Origin: Galerina marginata
Lineage: Eukaryota; Basidiomycota; Agaricomycetes; Agaricales; Galerinaceae
Length of the DNA stretch: 64,000 nucleotides
Assembly: GCA_023014335.1 (NCBI GenBank)
Contig: JAECYW010000013.1
Span: 434,001 to 498,000 of the forward strand
Direction: 5' to 3'
The notes under the pieces are model-generated. The model saw nothing but the letters and a program-made list of their open reading frames with translations, ran no database searches and was not told the origin of the DNA. Each line of letters begins with the position of its first letter. Within the stretch, counting starts at the first letter, position 1. This document shows, one piece after another, positions 46,811 through 58,688 of this stretch. Both the position numbers and the translations under genes were made by a program.

Positions 46811-48235
46811 GGCCCGATACTGGTGTTTGTGGGAAATAATTAAAAAAATAAAAAAATAAATCGAAAAAGAAAGGGAGAGGAGAAAGGGAAGGAGGGAGTT
46901 CAAGTAAGCTTCACAATTTCAAATTTCTCTCGGTCTGAAGATGTAGGATGGGTCAGTAGTTCCCGGGAGATATGTCCTACAAAAATTGCAGAGGGTGGCA
47001 AGATATCCAATGATGTGGACCCTTTTCTGTTATCGGACAGCAAATACTCGCTTAGATTTTCCCTGAACCCTTTTCAGAAATTATTTTGATTGGCTGAGCA
47101 CTGGATACTCGCTTAGATACTCTTCGGATGCAAGAGATCATTGCTGCGCCAAGTAGGAACGTTCAACATGAACCCGGGCCGCCACTTACAGTTGTACTTT
47201 CAGAAACAAATTCACAAAGGATTCAAATTGTTACAACGGTGTAAATTGACTGTACTATACATAAAATGTTTAGATGAAGCCCGAAATACAAGAATACACC
47301 ATTATGATTAGTAACAATATGTAAATGCATGAGCACCAAAAAATGCAGTGGAAAACTCGGAGGGAGCTGCAGTTTACCAAGGGGTGAGTGTACTGGCCCG
47401 ATATAGGACACACTAGAGAAGCAGCTCAGTTGAGACAGGACTGCGACGCGGAAACAGCACCCGAAAGTCGCCCAATAGGAGTGGCACACTGCAAGTCTCA
47501 AGAACTAGCAGAAGCGCGGTTGCTGGCCAGCTTGCCTCCAGTATAATGCAAGGAGCGGCAGCGTGACAACTGCTCCACCTTGGTGCCATCATATTCCTCA
47601 ACATTCGAGTTTCTGCCGTTGCGTCACCTCGTACAGCGGTGACCATAGTTTTGACTGGCAGTGAGGTGGGGTAGAGGTGATAGAAGCGGGAAGCGATGGG
47701 GTCCTTAGTAAGGAAGTGGTAGGTTGAGCTGGAAGATAATAATGAGTTTGGGGCATTAGAGAGGGAAAGAGAGTGAAAAAGTTGTTTTTTCACGACGCAC
47801 CTGGTGGGTATTCCCATGCCCTGAGTCTCACATTGACATCTAAGCCTCCCACTAGCTCGTTCAGAAGGGTGGGTCCTTTATGCACCTCATCAGCACCTCA
47901 TCACCGGCCTACATCCTCTTTGCAAGGGAGAGGCGCACAGTGGAAGGAATTTGGTTGGGCAGGTGCTTATCCAGGTGGCCAACCTCGAAAATTTGAATGA
48001 GCTTCTTCAAATCTTGATAAAACCAACAAAACTTACCATAAAACATGAACTAGCACTGAATAATTCATATGGTACCAGATGGCCTGGCCAGAGTGACAAG
48101 GAGGCCCAGATCAAGAGATGAATGGGTTGTGCTCGACGTTGTGGAGACGTGTTTGTAAGAGTCACGTGGATGATTTGTAATATTTCAGTATCCAGTATCA
48201 GTATCCGACACAGGCATGGGATACTGGCCGCTTGT
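46811..48235. repeat. tandem repeat unit 2 (1425 bp)
   Basis: Second copy of the unit, head-to-tail with the first, at an exact offset of 1425 bp. At the central junction the 13-bp edge word appears shortened (CGCTTGTGGCC). The unit ends about 110 bp before the start codon of the full-length adaptor, so it occupies nearly all of that gene's upstream region. Read-collapse or assembly duplication must be considered because the copies look identical. Confidence 0.9.
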
Positions 48236-48344
48236 TGGGCCTTGGCTTTACATTCACGGTTTCGTTGGACCATCCTCCCCCATTTTCGTACCAATTCTGG
48301 CTACGACACCTATATAGACTTACCCATACAATCCTCGTGCTATT

Positions 48345-50791
48345 ATGGATGGTCTCGTGGCAGACCGACACATCCTCGACTGGGATGAATTTGACGTTCA
48401 TAATTGGCTATCAAGTCTCGGCTACCCTCAATACGAAAGCCAAATTAGACGTAACGTATCTTCGTACTGCCCTGACAATGCTTTCTGAGAAAGAATCCTC
48501 TATAGAACACAATATTCAAGGAGATTCACTATGTGACCTGGACTTAGATGGACTAAAATCATTAGGCATAACAACGATTGGCCAACGACTATCGATTCTC
48601 AAGTCCATATATCAAGTCAAACTTGCCCACAACGTCCCAATATCTGAAAACGATTATGTTCCTGCTTGTGAGTTTGTTCTTGTGCTGTTGCGCAGTCCTT
48701 TGCCAATAATACATGTTAGCCGAAGCCCCCGAGCGTGTGGAAAATATCAACGTTGAAAAGCTGCATTCAATCGTCAAGGACCAAGGTATTGCACCGACGG
48801 TCGTTACATCTACATTTCCATACTGAATCTTTACTAGCTCAGCGACTACGAACTCTAGAGGAGGACAACCGGAATTTAGCCAGCACGCTACAGTCATTCG
48901 TGGAGGAGTTCAACAATACCCGCTCGTCTGGGCGGCCCGTAAGCTGTCCATTACTTACGATTTTTTCTAATTTCATATTTCAATCGATAGGACGACAATT
49001 CTCCTTCATTACTACGCAGGCAACCGTCATTCAAATGGGCCCAATATGTGAAACCACAAAAATCTCCAACCAAAGATATCATTGAATCCCCACATCCATC
49101 TCCTCAGCGTGTTGAACACGATATCCCTAGCCGGAATGCTGGTCCATCAACATTACCTCTCAATACGGTTGAAAAGACCAGACCAGGCCAACCAGCAACA
49201 GAAACTCCAAAACCTGGAAAACAAGACAGTTCAGATAACCTTAAGAGCTTCAAAGTTAGTCTGGAGGATCCGACATGGAAAGTTCTGCCTGCAGCTCTCA
49301 AGAAGTATCGCATCAACAACGATAATTGGCAGAGCTATGCAATGTTCATTTGCTACGGTCCTTCTGGTGAGCTTTCCTTGAATTTCCGTGAATAAGGAAG
49401 ATAGTCAATCTCAATTAATCTTGTGACCTAGGTAATCGGATTGAACGATGTCTGAGTTACGACGAGAAACCCCTACTACTCTTCCAAAAGCTCAAAGATG
49501 CAAAGAAGAACCCAGTATTCATGCTCAAGCATATCAAAGATATCCGATCACCGATTGCTGTTGCGCAGCAGAAACATGCAGCGCGCAAAGCGTCCTCTAT
49601 TATTTCTCAAGAATCCACTCTTACGGGGGCAACTCATGGTCATCAGAAGCAAGCTTCACAATCGCGAATCGTGCACAGACCTCCTAAACTCGAAGTTCAG
49701 GATCTATCTGCCTCTACACCCACACTCTCGACTGGTCTAAGCCCACAGCCCGGTTGGCCCGAGGGAAGTATGTTATCACCTGCTGTGGTTGATGGATCAC
49801 GCCAAGATGAAATCCCTGGATCCGCAACCACACAAATCTCACACTTATCATCGTCCACGACATTTAGTGGTTCCACTCTAGTCAGCCAAAATGGGAGCGG
49901 GCGGGAGTCAACCGTAACCAAAGTTAATGGAGGAAATCCAGAGGGTGCAAGAGAGATGCCGCCAGCGTCTTCTACTGGAGTTTCGTATGCGGTTGCTATC
50001 TACCCATACATGGCAGAGCAAGATGACGAGTTCGACGTGGTTGTGTGAGTTGCCTTATCTCACACTTTTACATTTTACCGAACCCTTTGTTGTTTACAGT
50101 GGAGACACCTTCGTCATTCTTTCTCGAGCCCGTGGCTGGTGGGTGGTTCAGCGAGACCCAACGGGTTCAGGTGTTGTCGATACCGATATCGTGAAGCAAG
50201 GTTGGGTGCCGGCGGGTTGCCTTCTCGAAACCAACGTGCCGGTTGCGTCAGCCATTGCTGAAGCCACTGCGGCCAAGAACGGTTCGACAGCAGGTTCCCC
50301 ACCAGGAACACCTGTCTCAAAGACCCCAATCTTACCTTTAAGCATTATTTCGACGAGTTTCCCTGGTATTGCTCTGATGGATTACAAGAAGAAAGGTGAT
50401 GAAGAACTCGATCTTGTAAAGGATGATGCTTTGCGAGTTTTCAAGCGATATAATCATTGGTCATACGTAAGCAATTGATTTGACCCACACTATCCGTCTT
50501 GCTTCAGCTTTTATTTACCCTAGGCTGTGAAAGAGGTGGGTGGAGATCGTGGTTGGGTTCCGGTACGATTATCTTTATTTCTTTACAATAGCCAAGATCC
50601 TCAAAACTTCTCTTCAGTCATGGTTTATAGGCAAAGTTTCAACATCTGGAGTTGGACTTGTTCCTCCAACACCTAATTCAAGTATTCCAATACCCAATAC
50701 CTCAAGCCTTGACGATGGCCAAACCCAAGTCTCGCCCATGTCATCCGCTTTTCCTCCCGTCCAATCACGCACGACACCGGTGTTGATATGA
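48345..50791 (+). CDS. UBC2: SAM-RA-SH3-SH3 signalling adaptor, Ubc2/Ste50 type
   Basis: About nine exons from ATG 48345 (MDGLVADRHILDWDEFDVHNWLSSLGYPQYESQIR), roughly 670 residues. Domains in order: SAM (through LDGLKSLGITTIGQRLSILKSIYQ), a coiled coil (QRLRTLEEDNRNLASTLQSFVEEF), RA (DPTWKVLPAALKKYRINNDNWQSYAMFICYG ... EKPLLLFQKLKDAKKNPVFMLKHIKDIRSPI), and a long Ser/Thr-rich linker. Then come SH3-1 (YAVAIYPYMAEQDDEFDVVVGDTFVIL...GWWVVQ...GWVPAGCLLE) and SH3-2 (GIALMDYKKKGDEELDLVKDDALRVFKRYNHWSY...GDRGWVPSWFIG), both complete. This domain set is that of Ustilago Ubc2, which links Ras/Cdc42 inputs and the MAPKKK in the pheromone cascade ending in Ubc3/Kpp2; ascomycete Ste50 lacks the SH3 domains. 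It is a clear paralogue of the gene at 43116-44350, with the same intron positions in the shared part. Confidence 0.93.
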
Positions 50792-52057
50792 GTCCTTGGC
50801 TTTCGCTGACCATTCCTCTCGCTTTACACATCACCCAAACCGCCAGTCTATAATGACATTAATCACCGCCGGCGCCCAGGAGCTACACCAGCACTGTACA
50901 CATTACCTCTTATCGTGATATCTATGTTCATTTCCGCAGACTTGCCATGCCATCCACTCATTTGTATTCCATCATGATAAACCTGACGCCAGTCTTTTTC
51001 TTCTTGGATTGACATCTCTACTTTGAGAGATTGGAAAGGCATTATAGCTGCTACCCCTCGCATTACTTTGCTGATCCACATGTCAGCCGCTCCTTTTCTT
51101 CTTCCCTTACCTCATTCTTCCGCAGCGCGTTGGAAGGTTCATTTTGTTCTTTACTCAAAATTGATTTATGAGCCATTTTTAATGTAGATTATGTACTGAC
51201 ACCTTTTCTTCTCTCGGCGGACAGGATGTACTTTATATCAATATATCAGGATACGCATGCAAAGCGCTACATGTTCATGCCTGGACTATACTTCTCTGGC
51301 GCCTTTGCTTTGTAGTACGTTATTCCATGATTTCTTATTCATATCACTGGGTAACATTTTGCAGCGTTGATACCGGTATCTTGATATCGATGAAGATGCT
51401 TGATGGCCATGTTTACCGCACACAATTGCCTGCAGTTCCACTCTCATTCTTGAACTTCGGCATCGTCCTTGTGCGACTGTGGCTTCTATCACAATCTTCG
51501 TGTCGAAATGGCATCAAACGACAGAGACGCCTGAGTACATCGGCGAAACAGGAACACTAGTTCTCATCTAAGTCCTGTACATGTGCCGATCCAGTGTCTA
51601 TTTATTATTTTGCCCCCTAGATTTCGCCAACTCATCGGACGCAAGGCAATGTCAGTTCCCAACAGTTGTGTTGCGAGATCTCATTCATAAACCAGGAGAA
51701 GCAACATGGATTGAAATAGGCTACTGTAGGGAGGTTCTGTCAGCCTCCACCGCCACATTCAAGACCGCTGGTTCTTAGAAAGCCGTGGGTTACGTGAACA
51801 ATGCTGGGAGCTAGGAAACTCACTGACATGCAACATATTCAAAGTACAAAACATACAACATACACGGCATACCGCTAACTCGATAGCAATTCTAATATAC
51901 AATGACGGTTACAAAGGGAAGGGGAGAAGGGGTTCTGTTCAGGTTATACACTATCGGTTTGACTACCTTCAATCAGAAGTACTAAAAAAGACCCCCAAGA
52001 TAAAAGGCTAGAATAGACGAATTGAAATGAAAAAAACGCGGAAGAGATAACTGACAT
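50792..52057. other. intergenic region between convergent genes
   Basis: About 1.27 kb between the adaptor stop and the J-domain gene stop. The frames present are short and unconvincing. A copy of ACAAAGGGA, the Ustilago pheromone response element core, lies at 51911-51919 but on the 3' side of both genes, so it is probably chance. Confidence 0.45.
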
Positions 52058-53577
52058 CTATTGCCACCACTTCTTCTTGCGAGGCCTCTCTTCGTGAGAA
52101 TGTTGAGCAGGATCTAGGACATAATTGATTAGATATGACCCTCATGGTTTTCATATTAAATGATACAAGTTTCACTCACTGGAGGGGGAGGTATAGTCTG
52201 ATTAAAGTTCAGTTAATCAGCCCAAGATCCGGGAATACGACAAAAATAATGACGCACATTTCTCAGCGGAACTCCTGCGAGAACGTCGATGACCATCAGT
52301 GGGGGCTATCTTGTGGAGGACAGAATTAAACAACGGGAAAAAGCAAGCAAAGGGTGAATACTTGCGTGGAGGATCTTGGTAAGCTGTGGGGCGAGGAGCG
52401 TAAGGCGGAGGCTGGGACGCCCCGTAATTCATCCTCGAGGTGCTTGCCATGGGCTGGGAATGCGGAGTATCGGGGGGAAGGTACCGGTGCGCCGAGGACT
52501 CTTGTAGGCGCCTGTTTTTAGAAGGGCTGGGATAGGAATTATAGCCACTAGGTGGCTGCTCAACTCCGTTGATAGTGCGGACTTCCCGTCCATCGGGGAG
52601 GGTACGAGTGATATGTTCGTTACCCTGGATCAAAGGATGCCATGAGCAAATAACGGACGCTTCATTTACCATACTCACGGATGAATCCACACGCTTGCGG
52701 ATCGTTTGTGTGACGCCATTTACAGTTGAGGTCATATAGCTCTCGGAGACCCAATGGCCATGGTTGTTTTCGACCGGAGAAGAGTCTAGTGCCGGGAAAG
52801 CAGGCATGGGTGGCATAAAACCAAACCTCGGAAACCCACCCCCGAAGCCGAATGGATCTCGGTCAATGTCGTTCATATAGCCCTCAATGTCGGCTTGCAT
52901 CCTGTTCATTCGATCGAAAGGATCCGTAGGGTGTGGATAGGAAGGGTGGCGATGGCGAGATGAGCTATTTTGGAACGGTGTACCTTCAAAGATTGAGTTG
53001 AAAAGAGTGAATGGATCCGTGAACTGAAAGCTTGAAAATGGGGCGTGGTGATGGTGAGAGAAAAATGGATCTGGAAATGTGTGGCTTCGTGAAGGGTGAC
53101 GGCTGCGAGAGAATGGCCTATAGTGACTTCCACTAGGCATATGAGCGGAAGATAGGAACTCATCCTCCTCTGGGAGAGGCCAAACGCCATGGATGTCATA
53201 TTGCTGTTCGGACTTCATTTAGAAAACGAGGAAAGATGAATCAAGATGCATTGGTATAACGTACACTCCGTTTTTGGGGGTCGCTGAGCACCTCATATGC
53301 ATTGTTGACCTGAGGTGTTGGTGAGCAACATTGACTATAAGCAGAGACTACTTAGACGTGCCTTTCGGAATTTCTCTTCAGAAGTAGCTTTCTCAGCAGG
53401 GGTTGCACCTGGAGAAAGTCTATCGGGATGTGTTTGTAATGCTCTTTTCTTGTAAGCTTTGCGAACTGTACGAGACAATACAGCAATGAGCGCTTGTCAG
53501 GATCATACGAAGACGGACATACTTTGGTCTTGAGAGGCATCCTTGGGGATACCGAGTTCTTCGTAGAGACCAGACAT
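52058..53577 (-). CDS. J-domain (DnaJ/Hsp40) co-chaperone
   Basis: From ATG 53577 ([41 protein letters not shown]) a J domain is assembled over three exons, with the HPD motif that stimulates Hsp70 ATPase, continuing to VNNAYEVLSDPQKR. After it comes a region rich in His, Phe, Pro and Ser (DPFFSHHHHAPFSSFQFTDPF; DPFGFGGGFPRFGF), then VSESYMTSTVNGVTQTIRKRVDS and TRTLPDGREVRTINGVEQ. This is the layout of DNAJB6/B2-like type B J proteins, with a G/F region and a beta-rich C-terminal part. Three late splices lead to the basic end EERPRKKKWWQ at 52058. Without them the frame ends in a poor tail at 52217. Total about 415 residues. No signal peptide or zinc-finger domain is seen. It is divergent from IPI3, 189 bp away. 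Confidence 0.87.
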
Positions 53578-53766
53578 ATTGCCAGCTGAGTGCAAATATG
53601 CAGAAAGCAAAGTAGAAAGGAGAGAGAATGAATGTAAGTAAGGGTCGCTTTTAAGAATGTTCTGGGGCAAGCGCCGCATGCCTCATACACGCCTAATTGG
53701 ATCACGTGTTTCATTTTCGTTCAGAATTCTTCGTGCAGCGACAGGCTTTAATTTCTTCCTCCTGCC

Positions 53767-55612
53767 ATGCTTCTGCAAGAAACAATACTCTGCGCAACCA
53801 CTCCCACAAATCCGGGTACAGGTTCCGGCTCAATCGCAATACACGATATCCAGACAGGTGCTACCCTTGCATCCTTCAAACAGACAAACGCCGGTCCACA
53901 TTCTCTTGCAGTTCTGGAATCAAAAAATACACAGGGTGGATTTGTGCTCGCCTCGCAACCTGATAAATCTATTCTAAATGTATACAACTTTCAAAAGGTG
54001 AGATCTCATTGAATTCGTTGAGGACATAATTGATCAATCGGGCAGGACCAAATTAGTCTTAAAATTGTCCTTCCAGAAAAGTTGTCATCTATTGCCCTCG
54101 ATCGTCGCGGTGATTTTTGTGCAGGTGGCACAGCTGCTGGACGGATGTACCTATGGGAGGTGGGCCGCAATGAGTGCATGACCTTAATTTATTATATTGA
54201 CTTGCCATTACAGACTGCGTCGGGCATCTTATACAACTCATGGGACGCACATTATCGTCAGGTCAATGTCCTGCGCTTCACAAATGACGGTGCCGCTTTA
54301 ATTTCTGGGAGCGATGACTCGGGAGTGAGCGTCTGGTCCGTATCTAGGTCAATCCGACCTCGTATTGCCTTTTTGCTTCCCACTGACATTTGCTCTTAGA
54401 TTGCTCGATGAAGATTCACAAAATGAACACATTGTGCCCTATTGCACCCTTGCAGATCATACGCTTCCCGTTACTGACATTTTGTGCGGAATCGGGCTTT
54501 TTCCAGATTGCCGTGTCTTGACTTCTTCTGTGGACCACTCTGTCAAGGTCTAGGACAAATGACTCCTACGTCAAACTTTTGCTGACAACCTTCTCCCACA
54601 GCTCTGGGATCTTTCAACGAGGTCGCTCTTAACAACTTTCCAATTTCCTCAACCGATCTCGTCCTTGGCATGGGACGTCAGCGAGCGGCTCTTTTTTGCA
54701 GCCTCGGCCAATGGTTCTATACATCAGATGAATTTGTTTCATGAAAGAGATTTTAAAGTTGGAGGAACTGTGACAGAAGCTATCGGAGGAGCTGGCGTGA
54801 CCGATATTATACGCGTCGATGACGATGCAAGTCGCGAGGCAAGAAAGAAGCGATTAATAATCGTTGGGTACGTTATCACATATCTTCGCTTATACTGATG
54901 GCTAATAATGTCGCAGACAACCCATAGCAAGTGTCTGCATATCTTTGACATCTACATTCCTCCTTGTAGGCACCTCGGATGGCCTCGTGCACATATACGA
55001 TATTCCGTCACATCAGTTACTTCGCACTATCTCGACCCACAAAGGGATGTCGATTGCTCACCTGGAGACCATGATCAAGCCTCCCGATTTGATTGGACAC
55101 ATTAACTTGGAATTTAGGTCTGGAGGTACCGCGGACACGAAAGACACTATTCCCGTAAAAGCCGTAATGCCCTTTCAAAGGATGCGGGATGCGAAGACAC
55201 GAGAAGCTCATGAAATCTCTGTCATGCTTCCGGGTCATAATTCTGTACGAACGCCAACAGCTTGCTACACTGCTTTTCTCAATTTATTACCCAGATCCAC
55301 CGAAATGAAATGTCGGACTACAGCGCAGAAGAACTCCTGCGAGACCACGCTTTCTTCGTTCAACCCCCTACACAATCAAAAAATGACCACGTAGATCCCG
55401 TTTCTCTCAAGTCGAGAGTAACAGAACTTGAATCCGAGGTCGAGAGTTTGCGAGAACAACTGAGTAAAGCAAAGGGTATCAATGATGCGATGTGGGACAC
55501 TATGGTTAACAAACTGGTGAACCAGGTAAAAGATTCCGGTCAGCCACGTCAGGACGAATCAGAAGAATCGGAACTGTCAGAGAGAAGAAGAAAGAGAGGT
55601 CGAGCTACTTGA
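53767..55612 (+). CDS. IPI3: WD40 protein Ipi3/WDR18 (Rix1 complex)
   Basis: About eight exons from ATG 53767 (MLLQETILCATTPTNPGTGSGSIAIHDIQTG), roughly 480 residues. WD-type blades: LSSIALDRRGDFCAGGTAAGRMYLWE, HYRQVNVLRFTNDGAALISGSDDSGVSVWSV, DHTLPVTDILCGIGLFPDCRVLTSSVDHSVKLWDLSTRSLL, ISSLAWDVSERLFFAASANGSIHQMNLF and TSTFLLVGTSDGLVHIYDIPSHQLLRTI. The sequence GTAAGRMYLWE with the linker H-x-R-x-V-x-x-L-x-F-x-x-D and the C-terminal coiled coil (LKSRVTELESEVESLREQLSKAKG) is the Ipi3/WDR18 pattern. Ipi3 with Ipi1 and Rix1 acts in ITS2 processing and late 60S ribosome assembly in the nucleus. The tail ends RRRKRGRAT. The exon joining the last WD part to the coiled coil is the least certain. Confidence 0.88.
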
Positions 55613-56401
55613 ATATTGAATTTCCCCTGTTTCTTGGGGAGTATGTGGACGCTAAAAGGATTCCCTACGGCTTCGTTTACGTCACTGTGATGTGAGTCTT
55701 CTGTTTGTTTATGAATATCAATTTTCAATGAAACCATCCCAGTGCTGTACTGCATTTGGGTACCTATGCCGTAGGACGAGCAGATCAATAAACAGAAATT
55801 GCCTACAAACCCTGTAGTTGCTAGGGCTCTTTTTTTAATGATCAACCAAAGGGTGCAAAAATTTTGACGACTCACTGATTTACTACATGGGTTGCAAAGA
55901 TCGCAGGGTTACCTTCTAGTTTTACCCGACTGACTGCCTGGGCTTTTCGCCTGACTGATTTTGCACACCCAGAGCAGGTTTAATTGGCGGGTCTGTGAAT
56001 CATTATTTTGCTGAAAACCTAACATTTTCCCGAGCCGAAATCATCTTCCTTCACAATGACGAGAGACGTGTGGTTCTGCCTGAGAAAGCTGGCAATACAG
56101 AATTGGATAAAAACACACCGGTTGAGATTAATTATCATCGAGCTTGGCAACCACAATCGCTGCTTACCTCTCAAAGTTTGTTCCAATAAACATCCGAAGT
56201 TGATTGGGAAGTTAATAACCTATCTCCTGGACAAGTCCAGATGGGATGTGGGCCTTGTGAAAGGTCGAGGCCGGTAAACATGGAGTAAAATAGCCGTGAC
56301 GGTCCCGCACAAATGCGGGGTAAAGTCGATCAAACTCATTTTAACCCTTCCTTTGACTGTCATCTGTATCATCTGCTCTCAAGTCTTATAACTCATTGAA
56401 A
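55613..56401. other. intergenic region
   Basis: About 790 bp between IPI3 and the TMEM14-family gene, both on the plus strand. Short frames at 55995-56277 overlap each other and show no protein-like composition. No element is recognised. Confidence 0.5.
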
Positions 56402-56890
56402 ATGGTTTGTGTGACTAGCTAGCTACCTTCGTAGAACGACAATGCTCACGCATCCTTACTGCAGTCTGCTTACCCTGCGTACGCCATGGGAGGACTTTGC
56501 ATCGTGGGTGGTGTGACTGGATTCGCAAGGACACGTTCCATACCATCACTGGTCGCTGGTGTTGGGTATGTCGATTCGCCGTGCTTTAGAAGGATCTCCT
56601 TTACTGACATGTATCTTAAGTGTAGGTCTGCTATACCTTTGGAGTGCAGATAGCATTCGCAAAGGAACTCCTAACGGTCTTGAAGGCGCGCTTGGTAGGC
56701 CTCGGAACTTTCCCATGGGTTATTTCAACTGACGAACGAGCACTTATATCAACCAGGTGCATCTGCTGTATTACTTCTATCTTCACTTCCACGATTTTCC
56801 AAAGGCCCTATCCCCGCGATGCTGACCATTACCTCTGCAAGCGCTGGATTTTACTACGGAAACACGGTGTACAATCTCAGAAGTCACTAG
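56402..56890 (+). CDS. TMEM14 family small mitochondrial/membrane protein
   Basis: Four exons encode about 105 residues. The first exon is only the ATG (56402-56404), followed by a 60-nt intron with acceptor at 56464. The protein then reads SAYPAYAMGGLCIVGGVTGFARTRSIPSLVAGVGVGLLYLWSADSIRKGTPNGLEGALGASAVLLLSSLPRFSKGPIPAMLTITSASAGFYYGNTVYNLR in short exons. The pattern G-G-[VI]-x-G-[FY]-x-[KR]-x-x-S-x-x-S-L-x-x-G, then G-x-x-[LY]-[LY], and K-x-P-x-x-x-L and Y-Y-[GS]-x-x-x-Y is that of the TMEM14/UPF0136 family (yeast Tmh11). Four hydrophobic helices fit. Human TMEM14C is linked to porphyrin transport in mitochondria. An ATG-only first exon is unusual but is required by the frame; other upstream starts give stops. 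Confidence 0.85.
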
Positions 56891-57284
56891 TTAATACCTC
56901 ACTTCCAATGAATGTCAGGTATACCCACGAGCCACTTTCAGTCTTGAGTTTGGTTATTGTATTTATGGTTTGCTCGATTTCTTGTATCTCGCACTACAGG
57001 CTGCGCTCTCTCGAATGCACTTTCAATTATTTACTCCAAAGACCCTCACAGATATCATACCAGCACGCCAGCCCATATTCATTATGCTGGGCAGTTGTCA
57101 TTCAAAACCTGCTCCTGCTTAGCAACCTTTAGGAACGCGCTCTAAAGTGCCGGTCGCCGCATGATCGACAAGACGTCATTCGCGGAAGTGAATTTCAAAT
57201 ATCACCGGAGTCATGGTTTTTGTCGTCGTTTGCATTCCCGTATTCCCCCTTGTATTCAAAGTGATCAGCCAAAATTTTGGAGGA
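56891..57284. other. intergenic region
   Basis: 394 bp between the TMEM14-family and PQ-loop genes, both on the plus strand. No gene or repeat is recognised; it presumably holds the 3' UTR of one and promoter of the other. Confidence 0.45.
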
Positions 57285-58421
57285 ATGCCAGTCCGTCACA
57301 ATAAAATAGCCGAACAAGTCCTTGGTACAATCGGTACGCGCTCCCATTCTTAGCCCAAAACCAACTACGAATTGTGTTTAATCGAAGCTTAGGGACTATC
57401 TGCTGGACGGCTCAATTGGTTCCTCAAGTGTGGAAAAGTCACCGAAGCAAATCCACCACTGGCTTATCACACTGGCTTGTGTAAATAGTGAATTCATTCA
57501 TCCTCGTCTCCACAGAAGTGCTCAATAAATTGTCGGTTGGGCAGGTTATTATGGGGTATATCGTCCGTTTTCTTGGGAGTCTATGCGCTCTTGCAGAAAT
57601 TGAATATCCCCTTGATGGTCCAGCCACAGTCATTTGGATTTCTGTCTTTTCTCTGCTGGGGGCAGGTGCGTTAAAAATAGCTGGACATGACCTCACTCAT
57701 AAATTGGCTTTCTCTACAGTGCCAATATTACGGACTGAGGCGCTCGCGCAAAGCTGCTATCTTTTTGACCGTGATTGTCATAGTTGCGTCTGGTGTACTA
57801 GAACTCATTCTTGTGATCACCATTCGTCCGTCGCACGATCGAGGCAACCATACTGCCACCAATTTTTTTGGGATTCTGGCTTCCGTCCTTGTCTCTGCTG
57901 GACTGTTTCCGCAATACTGGGAAATTTACAAGTACAAAGAAGTCGTTGGCATCTCCATGCTCTTCATCTCTGTTGACATCATGGGCGGTGTGTTCAACGT
58001 CTTATCTCTTGTTTTTAAAGAAGATTTCGACGTGATCGCAACTGTTACATATTCTACCGTCATCGTAAGTGCACATATTGCCTTATGAGTAACCGTCCAA
58101 CTCATGTTTACCTAGGTGTTGGATGGTGTGATTATCATCGCGGCCCTTATCCTCAACCCAATTGCGCATAGGCGACGACAGCGGGAATCTGAAGCAAGAA
58201 CTATGGAGGTTATTTCTGAAGATGACCAGGCTACCCTTCCTGATAGTTTGCGATCAATATCAGATTCACAACCACCTTCAAGGGCAAGTCGACCCTTATC
58301 ACCTGCCACTAGTGCGGGGAAGGAGGTTGAAGAAGGACCTATATATGAGAACAAGCACAAAACACAGGACGACTCGCAGAACGAGGTCGCCTGGGGGAAC
58401 CATGGACTTCCAGAAACTTAG
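57285..58421 (+). CDS. PQ-loop repeat membrane transporter
   Basis: About six exons from ATG 57285 (MPVRHNKIAEQVLGTIG) encode a membrane protein of roughly 300 residues. The first PQ motif is in TICWTAQLVPQVWKSHRSKSTTGLSHWLVLLWG; the second is in LVSAGLFPQYWEIYKYKEVVGISMLFISVDIMGGVFNVLSLVF. Between them are GISSVFLGVYALLQKLNIPLMVQPQSFGFLSFLCWGQ and RSRKAAIFLTVIVIVASGVLELILVI. The spacing gives seven helices, as in the cystinosin/Ypq/SWEET-like family. Such proteins export amino acids or related small molecules from vacuoles; the substrate here is not predictable. A cytosolic tail follows (SDSQPPSRASRPLSPATSAG). The junction at 57484 uses the GTAAAT donor, since the nearby GTGTAA gives the wrong frame. 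Confidence 0.88.
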
Positions 58422-58688
58422 ATTGTCGGATTATCAACTCTGTCAACGAGCCATACCTCATTGCCGCGGCCAGTCTCATGAAAAAATTCGTAAAACAATG
58501 CTGGCTGTGGGATATATTGTTTTAATTAAATAAAAACTGTGAATACCTCGAATATGTATGATAATTAGATACAGCCTCCAGAGATCCAAACTAGTGATAC
58601 CATGCTGAGTACAGGAGAACGAAAGGAATGGCGGGTGTTGAATAGAGATAATAGCGGGCTGGCGGCGACAAGAGATCGCGATAGTCTA

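Noticed and set aside
45798..47817. Repeated 92- and 134-codon frames in the tandem units
   Set aside because: They are identical only because the DNA is duplicated. There is no protein-like composition or known motif.
51911..51919. ACAAAGGGA, resembling the Ustilago pheromone response element
   Set aside because: It is a single copy lying 3' of both neighbouring genes, and a 9-mer can occur by chance. No cluster was seen near the adaptor or kinase starts.
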